From the NCBI RefSeq assembly GCF_001708445.1, contig NZ_CP015637.1:5643001-5707000 (forward strand): a stretch of DNA of 64,000 bases, written 5' to 3'. This DNA comes from Pseudomonas fluorescens. GTDB lineage: Bacteria; Pseudomonadota; Gammaproteobacteria; Pseudomonadales; Pseudomonadaceae. Below the pieces are notes generated by a model that saw nothing but the letters and a program-made list of their open reading frames with translations, was not told the DNA's origin and did not search any database. A program made the translations under genes and the position numbers. Below are positions 17,603 to 31,190 of the stretch, one piece after another; positions within the stretch are counted from its first letter, which is position 1, and every line of letters begins with the position of its first letter.

Positions 17603-17700
17603 GTAGGAGCGAGCTTGCTCGCGAAGAACTCATAGGCACCGCGTGTATCCAGGATGCACGCGTTATCGTTGACGTTTTTCGCGAGCAAGCTCGCTCCTAC
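17603..17700. repeat. REP doublet between the IS and glyA
   Basis: Inverted GTAGGAGCGAGCTTGCTCGCGAA copies with the conserved spacer ending ACGCGTTATCGTTGACG. The arms extend outward as AGCCCGCTT and AGCGGGCTT, so this doublet looks undisturbed by the IS. It lies 28 bp after the glyA stop codon. Confidence 0.9.
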
Positions 17701-17728
17701 AGCGGGCTTCTCAGTCAAGCAACTGCAA

Positions 17729-18982
17729 TCAAGCGCTGTACACCGGCAGCTTCTTGCAGATGGCCTTGACCTTCTCACGAACCGCGTCGATCACGGCTTC
17801 GTTGTTCAGGTCTGCCAGGATGTCGCAGATCCAGCCCGCCAGTTCCTTGCACTCTGCTTCCTTGAAGCCACGAGTGGTCACAGCCGGGGTGCCGAAGCGC
17901 AGGCCGGAGGTGACGAACGGCGAACGTGGATCGTTCGGCACGGAGTTCTTGTTCACGGTGATGAAGGCTTTGCCCAGGGCAGCGTCAGCATCTTTACCGG
18001 AAATGTCCTGCTTGATCAGCGACAGCAGGAACAGGTGGTTTTCCGTACCGCCGGATACCACGTCAAAACCGCGTGCGATAAACACGTCGGCCATGGCCTT
18101 GGCGTTTTTCACCACTTGTTGCTGGTAGACCTTGAACTCAGGCTGCAGCGCTTCCTTGAAGCAGATGGCCTTGGCGGCGATCACGTGCTCCAGCGGGCCA
18201 CCCTGGGCGCCTGGGAATACGGCGGAGTTCAGCTTCTTCTCGATCTCGGCGTTGGCGCGTGCCAGGATCAGGCCGCCACGTGGACCGCGCAGGGTCTTGT
18301 GGGTGGTGGTGGTGACCACGTCAGCAAAGGGTACCGGGTTCGGGTAGACGCCCGCGGCGACCAGACCGGCCACGTGGGCCATGTCGACGAACAGGTACGC
18401 GCCGACTTTGTCAGCGATGGCGCGGAAGCGTGGGAAGTCGAGGATCTGCGAGTAAGCAGAGAAACCGGCGACGATCATTTTTGGCTTGTGCTCGATCGCC
18501 AGGCGCTCGACTTCGTCGTAGTCGATCAGGCCGTTGGCATCGATACCGTATTGAACGGCGTTGTACAGCTTGCCGGAGGAGGAAACGCTGGCGCCGTGGG
18601 TCAGGTGACCGCCGTGGGCCAGGCTCATGCCCAGGATAGTGTCGCCGCCTTGCAGCAGGGCCAGGTACACGGCGCTGTTGGCTTGGGAGCCGGCGTGTGG
18701 CTGGACGTTGGCGTAATCGGCGCCGAACAGTTCTTTGGCACGGTCGATGGCCAGTTGCTCAACCACGTCGACGTACTCGCAGCCACCGTAGTAGCGCTTG
18801 CCTGGGTAGCCTTCGGCGTACTTGTTGGTCAGAACCGAACCTTGAGCCTCCATCACCGCAGGGCTGGTGTAGTTTTCCGAAGCGATCAGCTCAATGTGCT
18901 CTTCCTGGCGCACGGCTTCTTGCTCCATGGCGGCGAAGAGATCGGCGTCGTACTTGGCAATAGTCAAATCACGGCTGAACAT
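17729..18982 (-). CDS. glyA: Serine hydroxymethyltransferase
   Basis: 417-aa PLP enzyme converting serine and tetrahydrofolate to glycine and 5,10-methylene-THF, the main entry to one-carbon metabolism. The ATG at 18980-18982 gives the standard start [19 protein letters not shown]; a longer frame to 19063 reads intergenic DNA. Hallmarks: [34 protein letters not shown], the PLP-lysine motif [14 protein letters not shown] and [10 protein letters not shown]. The length is normal. It neighbours morA as in P. aeruginosa (glyA3-morA). Pseudomonads usually have more than one glyA; which copy this is cannot be settled here. Cytoplasmic. Confidence 0.97.
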   Translation of the reverse strand: MFSRDLTIAKYDADLFAAMEQEAVRQEEHIELIASENYTSPAVMEAQGSVLTNKYAEGYPGKRYYGGCEYVDVVEQLAIDRAKELFGADYANVQPHAGSQANSAVYLALLQGGDTILGMSLAHGGHLTHGASVSSSGKLYNAVQYGIDANGLIDYDEVERLAIEHKPKMIVAGFSAYSQILDFPRFRAIADKVGAYLFVDMAHVAGLVAAGVYPNPVPFADVVTTTTHKTLRGPRGGLILARANAEIEKKLNSAVFPGAQGGPLEHVIAAKAICFKEALQPEFKVYQQQVVKNAKAMADVFIARGFDVVSGGTENHLFLLSLIKQDISGKDADAALGKAFITVNKNSVPNDPRSPFVTSGLRFGTPAVTTRGFKEAECKELAGWICDILADLNNEAVIDAVREKVKAICKKLPVYSA

Positions 18983-19115
18983 GGCGGTCCTCAAGGATCG
19001 GGGGGCAGAAAAGGAGGGCATTCTAACCCAATGGGTTTTAGATGGCATATGAAAGGACATCATGTCGCGGACAAGTGGGATTCACTTAGGGATGAGCGGT
19101 GTCATTACCGGCCTC

Positions 19116-19180
19116 ATCGGGGGCAAGCCCCGTCCCACATCTGGAGCGCATTCCCCTGTGGGAGGGGGCTTGCCCCCGAT
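19116..19180. repeat. REP doublet, GTGGGAGGGGGCTTGCCCCCGAT type
   Basis: Inverted copies at 19116-19138 and 19158-19180, flanked by matching GCCTCATC/GATGAGGC ends, between morA (3' end) and the glyA promoter region. Confidence 0.88.
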
Positions 19181-19206
19181 GAGGCCAGTGGCTTCACCAC
19201 AAAATT

Positions 19207-22200
19207 TCAGTCGAACATGAACAGCGCGTCGTTGCTGAACTGTGCCTCGAACCGATTCGCCGGCATCGGCCGCCCGAACAGATAACCCTGCACCTCGTCG
19301 CAACCGTGCTCGCGCAGGAAGTCCAGCTGCTCATGGGTTTCCACACCCTCGGCGATTACCGCCAGGTTGAGGCTGTGGGCCATGGCGATGATTGCCCGGG
19401 CGATTTGCGCATCCTGCTCGCCGGACGGCAGGCCGTCGACGAAGGTGCGGTCGATTTTCAGCACATCGATGGGGAATTGCTTGAGGTAGTTGAGTGACGA
19501 ATAACCGGTGCCGAAGTCGTCCACCGCAATGCTCAGCCCCAGGTTTTTCAGGCTGTCGAGGATGTGCATGGCTTCGTTGACTTCGCGCATCAGGATACTT
19601 TCGGTCAGCTCCAGCTCCAGGCACGCCGGCGGCAGGCCGGTGTCTTTGAGGATGGTGGCGATGCGCGTGCCCAGTTGGCCGTCGGAGAACTGCCGCGCGG
19701 AGATGTTCACCGAGACTTTCGGCACGCGCACCTTGTTCTGGTGCCAGGTCTTGAGCTGGCGACAGGCTTCGCTGATCACCCAGTCCCCCACGTCCACTAC
19801 CAGGCCCAACTCTTCGAGCACCGGAATGAAGTCCCCTGGCGGCACCAGGCCACGGCGCGGGTGGCGCCAACGCAGCAAGGCTTCGGCCCCGGTCAGGCGT
19901 TTGCCGTCGCCGCTGAACTGCGGCTGGTAATAGAGCACGAATTCGTTTTGGTCCAGGGCGTGGCGCAGGTCGCTTTCCAGCTCCAGGCGTTCCAGGGCGC
20001 TGGCGTTCATGTCGGCCTGGTAGAACTGGAAGTTGTTCTTGCCACGTTCCTTGGCGTGATACATCGCGGTGTCGGCGTTTTTCATCAGCTGGCTCAGCTC
20101 GTTGCCGTCCTGGGGGCTGAGGGCGATGCCGATGCTGGCGGTCACAAAGAACTCGCGACCCTCCAGCACAAACGGCTTCACCAGGCTGGCGAGAATCTGT
20201 TCGGCGACATGGATGGCGCGGTTCAGTGCCATTTCGCGGCTGACCCGCGGTTGCAGGAGCAAGGTGAACTCGTCGCCGCCCATGCGCGCCACGGTGTCGT
20301 CTTCGGCGACGCAGCCAAGCAGGCGGGTGGCCATTTCCTTGAGCATGCGGTCGCCAGCGGCATGGCCCAGGGAGTCGTTGATCGGCTTGAAACGGTCGAG
20401 GTCGAGGAACATCAGCACCACCCACGACTTTTGCCGTTCCGCCGACTGCAGCGCGGTGTGCAGGCGGTCCTGGAACAGGGTGCGGTTGGGCAGGTGGGTC
20501 AGGGCGTCGTAGTACGCCAGGCGGTGGATGCGTTGTTCGCTGGCCTTGCGCTCGCTGATATCGCTGAAGAAGCACACATAGCTGGCCAGGTCGCCTTCAT
20601 CGTCGAACACGGCGGTAATGCCCACCCAGGCCGGGTAATGCTCGCCATTACGGCGCTTGAGCCACACCTCGCCTTCCCAGGTGCTGTGCTGGTGCAGTTG
20701 CTTGAGCACGTAGCGCAGGTGCGCTTCCTGTTGTTCGTCGACGGTGAGCATGTTCGGCAGTTGATCGAGCACATCCGCCACCTCATAACCGCTGACTCGG
20801 CTGAATGCCTCGTTGGCTTGCACGATGTAGCCTGCCGGATCGGTGATCAGGATCGCCGACGTGGAGTGCTCGAAGACCGTGGCCGCCATGCGCAGGTCTT
20901 TCTCGGCGCGGCGTTGCTGGCTGATATCACGGCCCACGCCGAGGATGCCCTCGAACGCACCGTGGTCGTCCCACACCAGCACCAGGCGCAGTTCGATGGG
21001 CACTTTGCGCCCATCGGCGCGCAGGCAGTCGAACAGGAACAGTTGGGTCTGCACGTCGTCACGCAAGCGGGTCAGCGCCTCGGCGTCGCCCAAGGCACGG
21101 CTGACCTGTTCGACCAGGCTATAGATGCCGGCCAGTTGCTGCGGGTTGGCGATGATCGACTGCCAGCCGTTCTTGAACACCCAGTCCACGTCATAGCCCA
21201 GTACGGCATTGACCGAGGGGCTGATGTAGTTGAGCGCCAATTGGCTGTCGGTGGAGCAGATCACGTCGCTGATGCTTTCAGCCAGCATGCGGTAGCGCTG
21301 TTCGCTGTCACGCAGGGATTCGCTGGCTTCGATCTGGTCGGTGATGTCCTTGGCCACGCCGATGATGCGCGTGACTTGTGCGGATTTGTCACGCGCCAAG
21401 GCTTGTTCACGTATATCGAAACGCCGCCATTGGTTATTGCGGTGACGGAAGCGCAGTTGGCATTGCAACTGCGTTGAATAGCCGGCCTGGCGCTGCTGTT
21501 GGCGCAAGTCATGGTAATGCTCGGCATCTTCGGGGTTCAGCAGGATTTCCCAGAAGTACTCACCCATTTGCTGCAATTCGGCTTTGTTGTAGCCGAGGGT
21601 GTGGCCCAAGTGGTGGTTGCTGAAAATCATGCGCTGGCTGATCACGTCCTGCACATACAGGTGATCCGGCACGGTGCGCACCACGTCCGACCAGAAGCTT
21701 TCACGCTCCACCAACGACAATTCGATCAGCTTTCGGCTGGTGATATCACTGATGCTGAGGATCACCGCCTTGAAGTCGTCCTGCTGCTCCGGCAAGCGCA
21801 TCACCAGCCACAGGTATTGCTCATTGCCTGCGACATCACTGAGCTGGATCTCCAGCTCCAGCTGGTTTTGCTGGGTCAGGACCGCTTCGAGCACCTGGTA
21901 ACCGATGGCCGTGGCGTTACGCGGGCAGTCGTCAATCAGGCGTTCCCAGGCTTGCTCGCACGAGGTCACGTTCAGCAGGCGCACGGCGACCTGGTTGACC
22001 TCGGTGATACGCAGCTCCTTGAGCAGTTGCCGGCGCTCCTCGGGATGGTCGCGCAGCCAGGCGTGCAACTGCTCGCGGGTGTGCACGCTGGCCTTGTCGA
22101 AAAACGTGTAGAGGCCCGACAAGTCGAGCACGCACAGGGCCACGCCGGTGCCTTCGAAAATATCCTGGTAGCGCCGCCGGCCCTCATGCACCTGGCGCTG

Positions 22201-23058
22201 ACGACGACGCATGTTCAGCAGCACGATCACCGGCACCAGCGAGAAGGCCAGGCCCAGCAGGCACTTGCCGATAAACGCGGGCAGCAGTTGTTCCAGCACC
22301 GCGTTGCGGTCGAACAGGCCACGCAATTGCCAGTCGCTTTTGCTCAGGGGCGTGACCAGCACGCTTTTATTCAACTCATCCGGCGTCAGGGCGCTGGCCC
22401 ATTGTGTCGGCATGCCGCTGTCGCGACCGACCACGCGGTGGTTCAGGCGGTTCTCGATGACCCACATGGGGCGCTGGCCTTGGCCGTCCTGGCGGGTCAG
22501 GTTGACCAGGTAGCTGGGGTCCAGGCGCAGGACCCAGTACATCCTCGAGCCGCCGCTGGGCTGATGCAGCAACAGATAGATGAGGGTGCCGTCGTTGTTG
22601 TTGCTCAAATAGTAGGACTGGGCGTGGCTGCGTTGCACCAGTTCCTCCAGCCAGGCGCTGTCCTGGCTATCCGTGGCACTGTCGCTGATCAGTGCACCGC
22701 TGGGGGCGAGGAGGGCGATGCTGCGCAATTCCGGCAACGAGCGCTGCAAGGTGCGCATCAGCACCTGTTGCTGTTCGCTGTCACGCGGCGGCTCGACCAT
22801 GGGCAGCAGGTTCAGGGCGATCTTTGCGCTCAGGGCCATGTTCAGGCTGATCTGTTCAGCCAGGTCGGCACTGTAGTCGATGGTGTATTGCTGCTGGTTT
22901 TTCTGGTTTTGCTGCAGTTGGTCGAGCAGTTGCCAGAACAATAGCGCAAGCAGCATGAGGACGAGCGTCGCCAAAGCGCCTTTGAGGGTGCCGTGCAGGG
23001 GCGCTCCCGGCGCTATATGAGCGGCGCGCAGAGGAGTGGGCGGCGTGACTTTGGACAA
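19207..23058 (-). CDS. morA: Membrane-bound GGDEF-EAL c-di-GMP regulator, MorA
   Basis: 1283-aa inner-membrane protein. TM1 about residues 28-48, a periplasmic sensor region about 50-260, TM2 about 263-283, then about four PAS/PAC modules (roughly 290-840, with [15 protein letters not shown] and [12 protein letters not shown] linkers), GGDEF domain (motif 927-931, ARMGGDEF) and EAL domain (motif 1059-1061, GAEALLRW; also [36 protein letters not shown]). Both catalytic motifs are intact, so synthesis and hydrolysis of c-di-GMP are both possible. No RxxD inhibitory site is visible before GGDEF. Position beside glyA and overall length match MorA, which controls flagellar timing, motility and biofilm. 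ORF begins [11 protein letters not shown]. Confidence 0.92.
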   Translation of the reverse strand: MSKVTPPTPLRAAHIAPGAPLHGTLKGALATLVLMLLALLFWQLLDQLQQNQKNQQQYTIDYSADLAEQISLNMALSAKIALNLLPMVEPPRDSEQQQVLMRTLQRSLPELRSIALLAPSGALISDSATDSQDSAWLEELVQRSHAQSYYLSNNNDGTLIYLLLHQPSGGSRMYWVLRLDPSYLVNLTRQDGQGQRPMWVIENRLNHRVVGRDSGMPTQWASALTPDELNKSVLVTPLSKSDWQLRGLFDRNAVLEQLLPAFIGKCLLGLAFSLVPVIVLLNMRRRQRQVHEGRRRYQDIFEGTGVALCVLDLSGLYTFFDKASVHTREQLHAWLRDHPEERRQLLKELRITEVNQVAVRLLNVTSCEQAWERLIDDCPRNATAIGYQVLEAVLTQQNQLELEIQLSDVAGNEQYLWLVMRLPEQQDDFKAVILSISDITSRKLIELSLVERESFWSDVVRTVPDHLYVQDVISQRMIFSNHHLGHTLGYNKAELQQMGEYFWEILLNPEDAEHYHDLRQQQRQAGYSTQLQCQLRFRHRNNQWRRFDIREQALARDKSAQVTRIIGVAKDITDQIEASESLRDSEQRYRMLAESISDVICSTDSQLALNYISPSVNAVLGYDVDWVFKNGWQSIIANPQQLAGIYSLVEQVSRALGDAEALTRLRDDVQTQLFLFDCLRADGRKVPIELRLVLVWDDHGAFEGILGVGRDISQQRRAEKDLRMAATVFEHSTSAILITDPAGYIVQANEAFSRVSGYEVADVLDQLPNMLTVDEQQEAHLRYVLKQLHQHSTWEGEVWLKRRNGEHYPAWVGITAVFDDEGDLASYVCFFSDISERKASEQRIHRLAYYDALTHLPNRTLFQDRLHTALQSAERQKSWVVLMFLDLDRFKPINDSLGHAAGDRMLKEMATRLLGCVAEDDTVARMGGDEFTLLLQPRVSREMALNRAIHVAEQILASLVKPFVLEGREFFVTASIGIALSPQDGNELSQLMKNADTAMYHAKERGKNNFQFYQADMNASALERLELESDLRHALDQNEFVLYYQPQFSGDGKRLTGAEALLRWRHPRRGLVPPGDFIPVLEELGLVVDVGDWVISEACRQLKTWHQNKVRVPKVSVNISARQFSDGQLGTRIATILKDTGLPPACLELELTESILMREVNEAMHILDSLKNLGLSIAVDDFGTGYSSLNYLKQFPIDVLKIDRTFVDGLPSGEQDAQIARAIIAMAHSLNLAVIAEGVETHEQLDFLREHGCDEVQGYLFGRPMPANRFEAQFSNDALFMFD

Positions 23059-23343
23059 GCTGTGATCCTGCGGTTTGGCTGGACTGGCGCGCGACGTGCA
23101 CTATAAGCCGGACGCCCGGAGGGCGGCTAGCATGCCTTGAGTTGTGGCAAAGTGCCAGCCCTGCCTGGCTGGACTGGCCAGACGCATTCAGGTAGCTTTG
23201 CCGGTTACGCGGGGGCGTTCCAGCCCCAGATATTCAGGCTTTTTCCGCTCGCTGGCATTGATGATAGTCAACGGCCCGCGCGGCGCATGGCCTGGCACGG
23301 GCTTCGCCCGCTCAATTCATCAGTCACTGACGCTAGGTTCACC

Positions 23344-25008
<1,665 letters not shown>

Positions 25009-25021
25009 TCCGGCTGGTTTG

Positions 25022-25057
25022 AAAAAAGCGGAGCCCCTCGGGCTCCGCTTTTTTTTT
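25022..25057 (+). terminator. Rho-independent terminator of ettA
   Basis: AAAAAAGCGGAGCCC-CTC-GGGCTCCGCTTTTTTTTT, a perfect GC stem with long T-run starting 14 bases after the ettA stop codon. Confidence 0.95.
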
Positions 25058-25131
25058 GCGCGTTTTTCCTGACCCACACCGATCAAATGTGGCAGGGGCT
25101 TGCCCTGGTGCCAGTCAGTTAAGGCTTTTTT

Positions 25132-25242
25132 GTAGGAGCGAGGGGGGCGCCTAGTTCTTGCTCGCGAAAACGCACAGGCGCCGCGTTGATTCAGGAAGCA
25201 CGCGTTATCGTTGACGTTTTTCGCGAGCAAGCTCGCTCCTAC
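25132..25242. repeat. REP doublet with 14-base insertion in the left hairpin
   Basis: Same doublet as at 16126, but the left palindrome is split: GTAGGAGCGAG, then GGGGGCGCCTAGTT (25143-25156), then CTTGCTCGCGAA. The right copy is intact. The doublet at 63044 has the same insertion with one base changed. Confidence 0.88.
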
Positions 25243-27297
<2,055 letters not shown>

Positions 27298-27367
27298 GAC
27301 GTTCTCCCTCTATGGAGCTTGGGCCATGGTCGCCGCGCTTTAGTTTCGATGGATATCTGAAAACGAC

Positions 27368-27724
27368 CTATTGCGAGCGATAAGCCCTGCCCGCGTCGCG
27401 GTCTTTCTCCTGCTGCCAGGCGCGCTCGCGGTCATCCCAGTGATTGTCCTTGTAGTCGCGTAACTCTTCGTTTTCGCGCATGGCCTTGCACTGGCGGAAA
27501 CCATCTTCCCAGCCTTCTGCATACAGACGGTCTTTCAAATAGCGCGGCACGTTCTTGCGAAATTCCCCGGTGATCACCCCGGCAGCCTGGCGACCGCTGC
27601 TGCAACCGTCATCAAAACCATCGGCAAAGGCCGGTGGATACCCCTTGGCCAGCAACTCCTGATGGGTTGATTGGCAACCCGACATCACCACCACTGCACA
27701 CAGCATCACTGCATACCGCCACAT
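27368..27724 (-). CDS. Small lipoprotein of unknown function, 118 aa
   Basis: Starts MWRYAVMLCAVVVMSGC: short signal peptide with lipobox VMSGC, then QSTHQELL; Gln at +2 predicts outer-membrane sorting. The mature 102 residues are charged and mostly helical, with GYPPAFADGFDDGCSSGRQAAG and EGWEDGFRQCKAM repeating a G-[FW]-x-[DE]-G-[CF] pattern and two further Cys residues that could form a disulfide in the periplasm. Lies 70 bp upstream (on the minus strand, downstream of) nothing obvious; same strand as the Gre-like gene before it. Confidence 0.72.
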   Translation of the reverse strand: MWRYAVMLCAVVVMSGCQSTHQELLAKGYPPAFADGFDDGCSSGRQAAGVITGEFRKNVPRYLKDRLYAEGWEDGFRQCKAMRENEELRDYKDNHWDDRERAWQQEKDRDAGRAYRSQ

Positions 27725-27922
27725 CGCTTGCTCCCTGGCCGTTTCACGGCTGATACGGGAAGTCTAGATAGGGATTTGTCGGGGCGGTGTGAAAGGGCGG
27801 TGAGAAATGTGTTGGCGGTAGGGGATGACGTCACCCAAGCGATGGCAACGAGAAGCGCTGCCCGTGTGGCAAGCCCTAATGCCTGTCAGTTAAGAGATAG
27901 AACGAGCAAACACTAAGTAACC

Positions 27923-28056
27923 TGTGGCGAGCGGGCTTGCCCCGCGTTGGGCTGCGCAGCAGCCCCAAAACCTGGCGATTTAATATGCCTGGATAAGCGC
28001 GGTGGCCTTATTGGGGCTGCTTCGCAGCCCAACGCGGGGCAAGCCCGCTCGCCACA
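27923..28056. repeat. REP doublet, TGTGGCGAGCGGGCTTGCCCC type
   Basis: Inverted TGTGGCGAGCGGGCTTGCCC copies at both ends, each extended inward by GCGTTGGGCTGC-(G/A)-GCAGCCC-type palindromes, filling most of the 360-bp gap 27725-28085. A CCTTAACTGA motif follows at about 28072. Confidence 0.88.
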
Positions 28057-28085
28057 GTTTCAGTGTTCCGCCTTAACTGACTGGA

Positions 28086-28397
28086 TTAGCTGTGCGGCTC
28101 TGCCGCTTTTGTCAGGACCGCATGTTCCGCCAATTCCTGCTGTATAAACGCCGCGATCATCGCGCGATAGACCTGTTCGGTCACCTCGGGATTGGCGTCC
28201 ACGGTCTGCGCCAGGTCCCGCACCTTGGCGATCACCTGTTCCACCCGCTGCGGGGCCTTGACGCCATCGGTGTCTTTTTTGAAGCGTGCGGCCTGGGAGA
28301 CGTAGCGGCCGCGCTCGGCCAGCAGGGTGACGATTTGCTGGTCGAGGCGGTCGATGTTGTCGCGGACTTGTTCAAGGGTGGTGCAGGTAACGGCCAT
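28086..28397 (-). CDS. Chorismate mutase (AroQ/PchB-type)
   Basis: 103-aa all-helical enzyme. The frame reaches 28475, but the ATG at 28395-28397 has GGAG at good spacing and starts the domain (MAVTCTTLEQVRDNIDRLDQQIVTLLAERGRYV). Family residues: Arg in VRDNIDRLD, Arg in LLAERGRYV, the catalytic-type Lys in ARFKK, and Gln in FIQQEL. It converts chorismate to prephenate; PchB-like isochorismate pyruvate lyase activity cannot be excluded by sequence, but no salicylate gene is nearby. No signal peptide, so cytoplasmic. It lies between the REP doublet and the DUF4105 gene. Confidence 0.85.
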   Translation of the reverse strand: MAVTCTTLEQVRDNIDRLDQQIVTLLAERGRYVSQAARFKKDTDGVKAPQRVEQVIAKVRDLAQTVDANPEVTEQVYRAMIAAFIQQELAEHAVLTKAAEPHS

Positions 28398-28488
28398 GTT
28401 GAGTGAACTCCTGATTGTGCGGGCCATGCTAACAAAAAAATCTGGGGGCCAATCCCCTGCCACATTTTTGAGCATCGCCAGGCTTTAA

Positions 28489-30342
28489 TCAGTAGTGATA
28501 CCACTTCACCTCAAGCATCACTTCATTCACCGGCGTCGATAAGTGGCTGTACTCACGCTGGGCACTCAGGCGCAGGCCGAGGTTGCGTGACAGTTCCCAC
28601 TGTTGGTTCAAGCTGAGGCTGCGGCGCACTTCGCCATTGGTGAAGAAATCACCCTTGGCTTCCAGGCTCAGGTTGCCCAGCGGGTTTTTCCACAGCACGC
28701 CAGTATTGAAGCCGGCAGCGGGGGAGATGGCTTCGCTGAAGTCGTTGTTGTGTTCCACGCGCACGGTGCCAAGGGCAAAGCCGAGCATGTCATCGCTCAG
28801 TTGCCAGGTGCCACCGGCGCCACCGTTGACGTGGGCCACGAGGGTTTCGTCGTCGTGTTTGCCCGGTACGCGCTCCAGGCCGCCGGTGACTTGCCATGAC
28901 CACGGTTGCAGCAACGCGTTGCGAGGCGTCAGCGAGCGGATGGTGGCCAGGTCCAGTTGCTGCAGTTGCCAGTGGTTGCCTTCGTACTGGCGCAGTTTCA
29001 TTTGCAGGATTTCAATCTGCGCGCCGAGAGGGAAACCTTCTGCGTTGTCGTTGAGGTCGTGGTAGGCCATGCGCAGGCCGTATTCGCCGAAGGTCTTGTC
29101 ACCCCGGGTACCGATGCCGGCCTGCCAGGTGCGCGACTCATGGCCGTTCTCGGGCAGGCCGGGGCGCTCGACCTTCAGGTCGGGCGCGGGGTTCTGGTTG
29201 ATCGCGCGCAGCAATTCGAAGCTGCGCTGGGAGCGTTCGGTGTCGCGCTCCAGGCCGTTGGCGCGGTAGCGGCCAAGGCGGTAGGCGGCGTCGATGATCA
29301 GGGCCTGGCGTTCGCGGGGCAGGGCTTTGAACGCAGGCTCCTGCAATTGCTTCTGGTCATCGCTGACTTTCAGTACCCATTGCTGTTCATCGCTGTCCAG
29401 CGGCTTGGCGCGTTCGAGCAGCTCGCGCTCACGGGACGGCCGGTAGTCGATTTTCTCGACCAGCCCGGCCTCTTTCACCGCCTTGACCGTGTCGGTCGGG
29501 ATCGCGGTGAGCGGGAACTGTTCAGTCAGGCGCAGGCCGGGTCGGGCCACTTGCAGCAGTTCGAGCAGGCGATAAGAGCAGTTTTCGTCGAAGAAGAAGT
29601 AGTCGAACTGGATCTGCTTGAGTTCCCACACGTGTTCGACCATGCGCTTGGTCTCGACTTCAGTGAGGTTCAGGCGGTACTCCCACAGGTCACGGTTTTC
29701 CAGGCTGCGGTATTCGGAGAGTTTTTCCTGGTAGGGCACCAGTGCGAACAGGCCTGGGTAGCCGCCCATCAGGCCCTTCCAGGCATAGAGGATGCTGTTG
29801 TCCGAGCCTTCGATATAGGCGCCGAAGTTGATCGCGTAGCTGAGCAGGGCGGTGTTGTTGCTTTGTACATCCGCCTGGTCGATGCGCAGCAAGGTGTGGC
29901 CGAACATGGAGGACGGGCTGTTGAGGTAGGCCGCCGGGAAGATCATCACCGCGCTGTGGGGGGCGACATCCTTGAACCATTGCTTGAATTCGGTGCAGTC
30001 CAGCGCTGGCAGGTCGGTCAGTTGCAACTGATCCTTGAGCCAGCGGGTACGTGCGGGGTAAACGCATTGGGCGTGTTTTTCACCCAGGCTGGCCGGAGCG
30101 TACAGCGCTTCAACGGTGGCCTTGAGTTCGGCGTCCGGGTGGTGGGCGCCGTCGGATGCGAGGAAGAATTTCTTGTCGCTGACATAGCTGCGCCAGCCGC
30201 TGATCTTGCCGGCTTCGTAATGGCCCAGGGACAACCAGAACGGATCATTGGCCAGTTGCTGCAAACGTTGGTCATCAATGTGCGGGGCCGCGTACAGCGG
30301 GGCGCAGGCGAAGAGTGCCATCCAGGCAAAGCGTTTGAGCAT
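28489..30342 (-). CDS. DUF4105 (Lnb N-terminal periplasmic domain) protein with beta-rich C-terminal half
   Basis: 617-aa exported protein. Signal peptide MLKRFAWMALFACAPLYA, then a DUF4105-type domain (about residues 90-300) with the conserved MFGHTLLRI and FFFDENCSYRLLELL blocks; the His and Cys in these blocks are invariant-looking and could form a thiol active site. Residues about 380-617 alternate like an outer-membrane barrel and end in WYHY, an aromatic C-terminus. The likely location is the cell envelope, perhaps the outer membrane. The Lnb name comes from a lipoprotein-acyl-transfer enzyme, but the activity of this subgroup is not established. It follows the DUF3015 gene on the same strand, separated by a terminator. 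Confidence 0.82.
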   Translation of the reverse strand: MLKRFAWMALFACAPLYAAPHIDDQRLQQLANDPFWLSLGHYEAGKISGWRSYVSDKKFFLASDGAHHPDAELKATVEALYAPASLGEKHAQCVYPARTRWLKDQLQLTDLPALDCTEFKQWFKDVAPHSAVMIFPAAYLNSPSSMFGHTLLRIDQADVQSNNTALLSYAINFGAYIEGSDNSILYAWKGLMGGYPGLFALVPYQEKLSEYRSLENRDLWEYRLNLTEVETKRMVEHVWELKQIQFDYFFFDENCSYRLLELLQVARPGLRLTEQFPLTAIPTDTVKAVKEAGLVEKIDYRPSRERELLERAKPLDSDEQQWVLKVSDDQKQLQEPAFKALPRERQALIIDAAYRLGRYRANGLERDTERSQRSFELLRAINQNPAPDLKVERPGLPENGHESRTWQAGIGTRGDKTFGEYGLRMAYHDLNDNAEGFPLGAQIEILQMKLRQYEGNHWQLQQLDLATIRSLTPRNALLQPWSWQVTGGLERVPGKHDDETLVAHVNGGAGGTWQLSDDMLGFALGTVRVEHNNDFSEAISPAAGFNTGVLWKNPLGNLSLEAKGDFFTNGEVRRSLSLNQQWELSRNLGLRLSAQREYSHLSTPVNEVMLEVKWYHY

Positions 30343-30397
30343 AGGGGCAACTTAAGTCGGGAAAAGTAAGACCCAAGGGGGGGGCGGGTCCAAAATT

Positions 30398-30424
30398 AAA
30401 ACCCGCGCCTTGGAGGGCGCGGGC
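30398..30424 (-). terminator. Terminator of the DUF3015 gene
   Basis: On the minus strand CCCGCGCC-CTCCAA-GGCGCGGG followed by TTTTAATTTT, 10 bases after the stop at 30434. Confidence 0.88.
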
Positions 30425-30433
30425 AGGTCGAGC

Positions 30434-30922
30434 TTAAGCCTGGGTAGCGTATTTCGCCAGACGGGCATCACTTTTCAGTACAGCCAGGGTGTTGTTGTGC
30501 ACGTCGTCAGCGGTGACGTCAGCCTTGCTGAAGATTTGCTGGAAGTGCTCGTGGGTCACGGCCGCGAAGTGTTCGCGATCTTCTGGGGCAACGCCCAGTA
30601 CCACGGCGTAGGTGGTCAGTGCTTCACCATTGCCCTTGGCCATGTCTTCGGACAGCTCGTTCATCATGCCATTCATGGCAATCCAGGACTTGCCGCCGTA
30701 GGTCAGGGCGCTGTTGGTGCTGCAACCGTTGGTGCCCGAGGTCATGCCGAAGGTGGCGTTACCCGAAGTACCGTTGGTGGTGGACGCCAGGAAGTGCGCT
30801 GGAGTACCGCGCTGGCCTTCAAACAGCATGTTGCCCCAACCGCAGTTCGGGCCGCCTGGTGCTTCAGCCATTGCATTGAGGGAGACGACGGTGAAGAGAG
30901 TACCGAGAAGGATCCGTTTCAT
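30434..30922 (-). CDS. DUF3015-family exported protein
   Basis: 162-aa protein with a classical signal peptide (MKRILLGTLFTVVSLNAMA). The mature part has the family opening GGPNCGWGNMLFEGQRGTPAHFLASTTNGTSGN, then GTNGCSTNSAL with a second Cys likely paired with the first, and a helical C-terminal half ending ARLAKYATQA. Role unknown; predicted periplasmic. Followed by its own strong terminator, so it is transcribed separately from the DUF4105 gene downstream. The Shine-Dalgarno is weak (GAGAAAAAAGCT). Confidence 0.85.
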   Translation of the reverse strand: MKRILLGTLFTVVSLNAMAEAPGGPNCGWGNMLFEGQRGTPAHFLASTTNGTSGNATFGMTSGTNGCSTNSALTYGGKSWIAMNGMMNELSEDMAKGNGEALTTYAVVLGVAPEDREHFAAVTHEHFQQIFSKADVTADDVHNNTLAVLKSDARLAKYATQA

Positions 30923-31190
30923 AGCTTTTTTCTCTTTGTGTGCAAACCAATGGACAAGGGTTCAGGCACTTCATAGCGCCTTAGGGGCCAGTTATTAGTC
31001 CGGCCCGCGCAGTTTGGAGTTTAGGCAGGTTCCAGGGGTTCCGTGATTTTTTATAAAACAATCAGAGTTGTCGCGTTTTTTTTGTAGGACGCATGCCGTG
31101 TCCAGGCTTTCACAAAAAGCGCGCCTTGCCAGAGCGCGCAACCGGGAGCCAGAATGCCGTCATCTGCCCCGCCTGATGTAAGGAAGCCCG

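Noticed and set aside
17603..17700. Repeated short peptides such as LLAKN..NDN..FASKLAPT at the ends of several open frames
   Set aside because: These come from translation through REP doublets at many loci and are not protein motifs; they were used only to trim gene starts (for example hrpB and the ypfJ-like gene).
19564..22944. Two long plus-strand open frames (637 and 481 codons) opposite morA
   Set aside because: They mirror the morA coding frame; no motifs, and morA's PAS, GGDEF and EAL motifs are unambiguous.
25132..25242. Regularly repeated palindromes considered as a CRISPR array
   Set aside because: Repeats occur as isolated inverted pairs spread over the window, with no direct repeat-spacer array and no cas genes.
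28906..30369. 487-codon frame antisense to the DUF4105 gene
   Set aside because: Antisense shadow; low-quality composition and no conserved motif.
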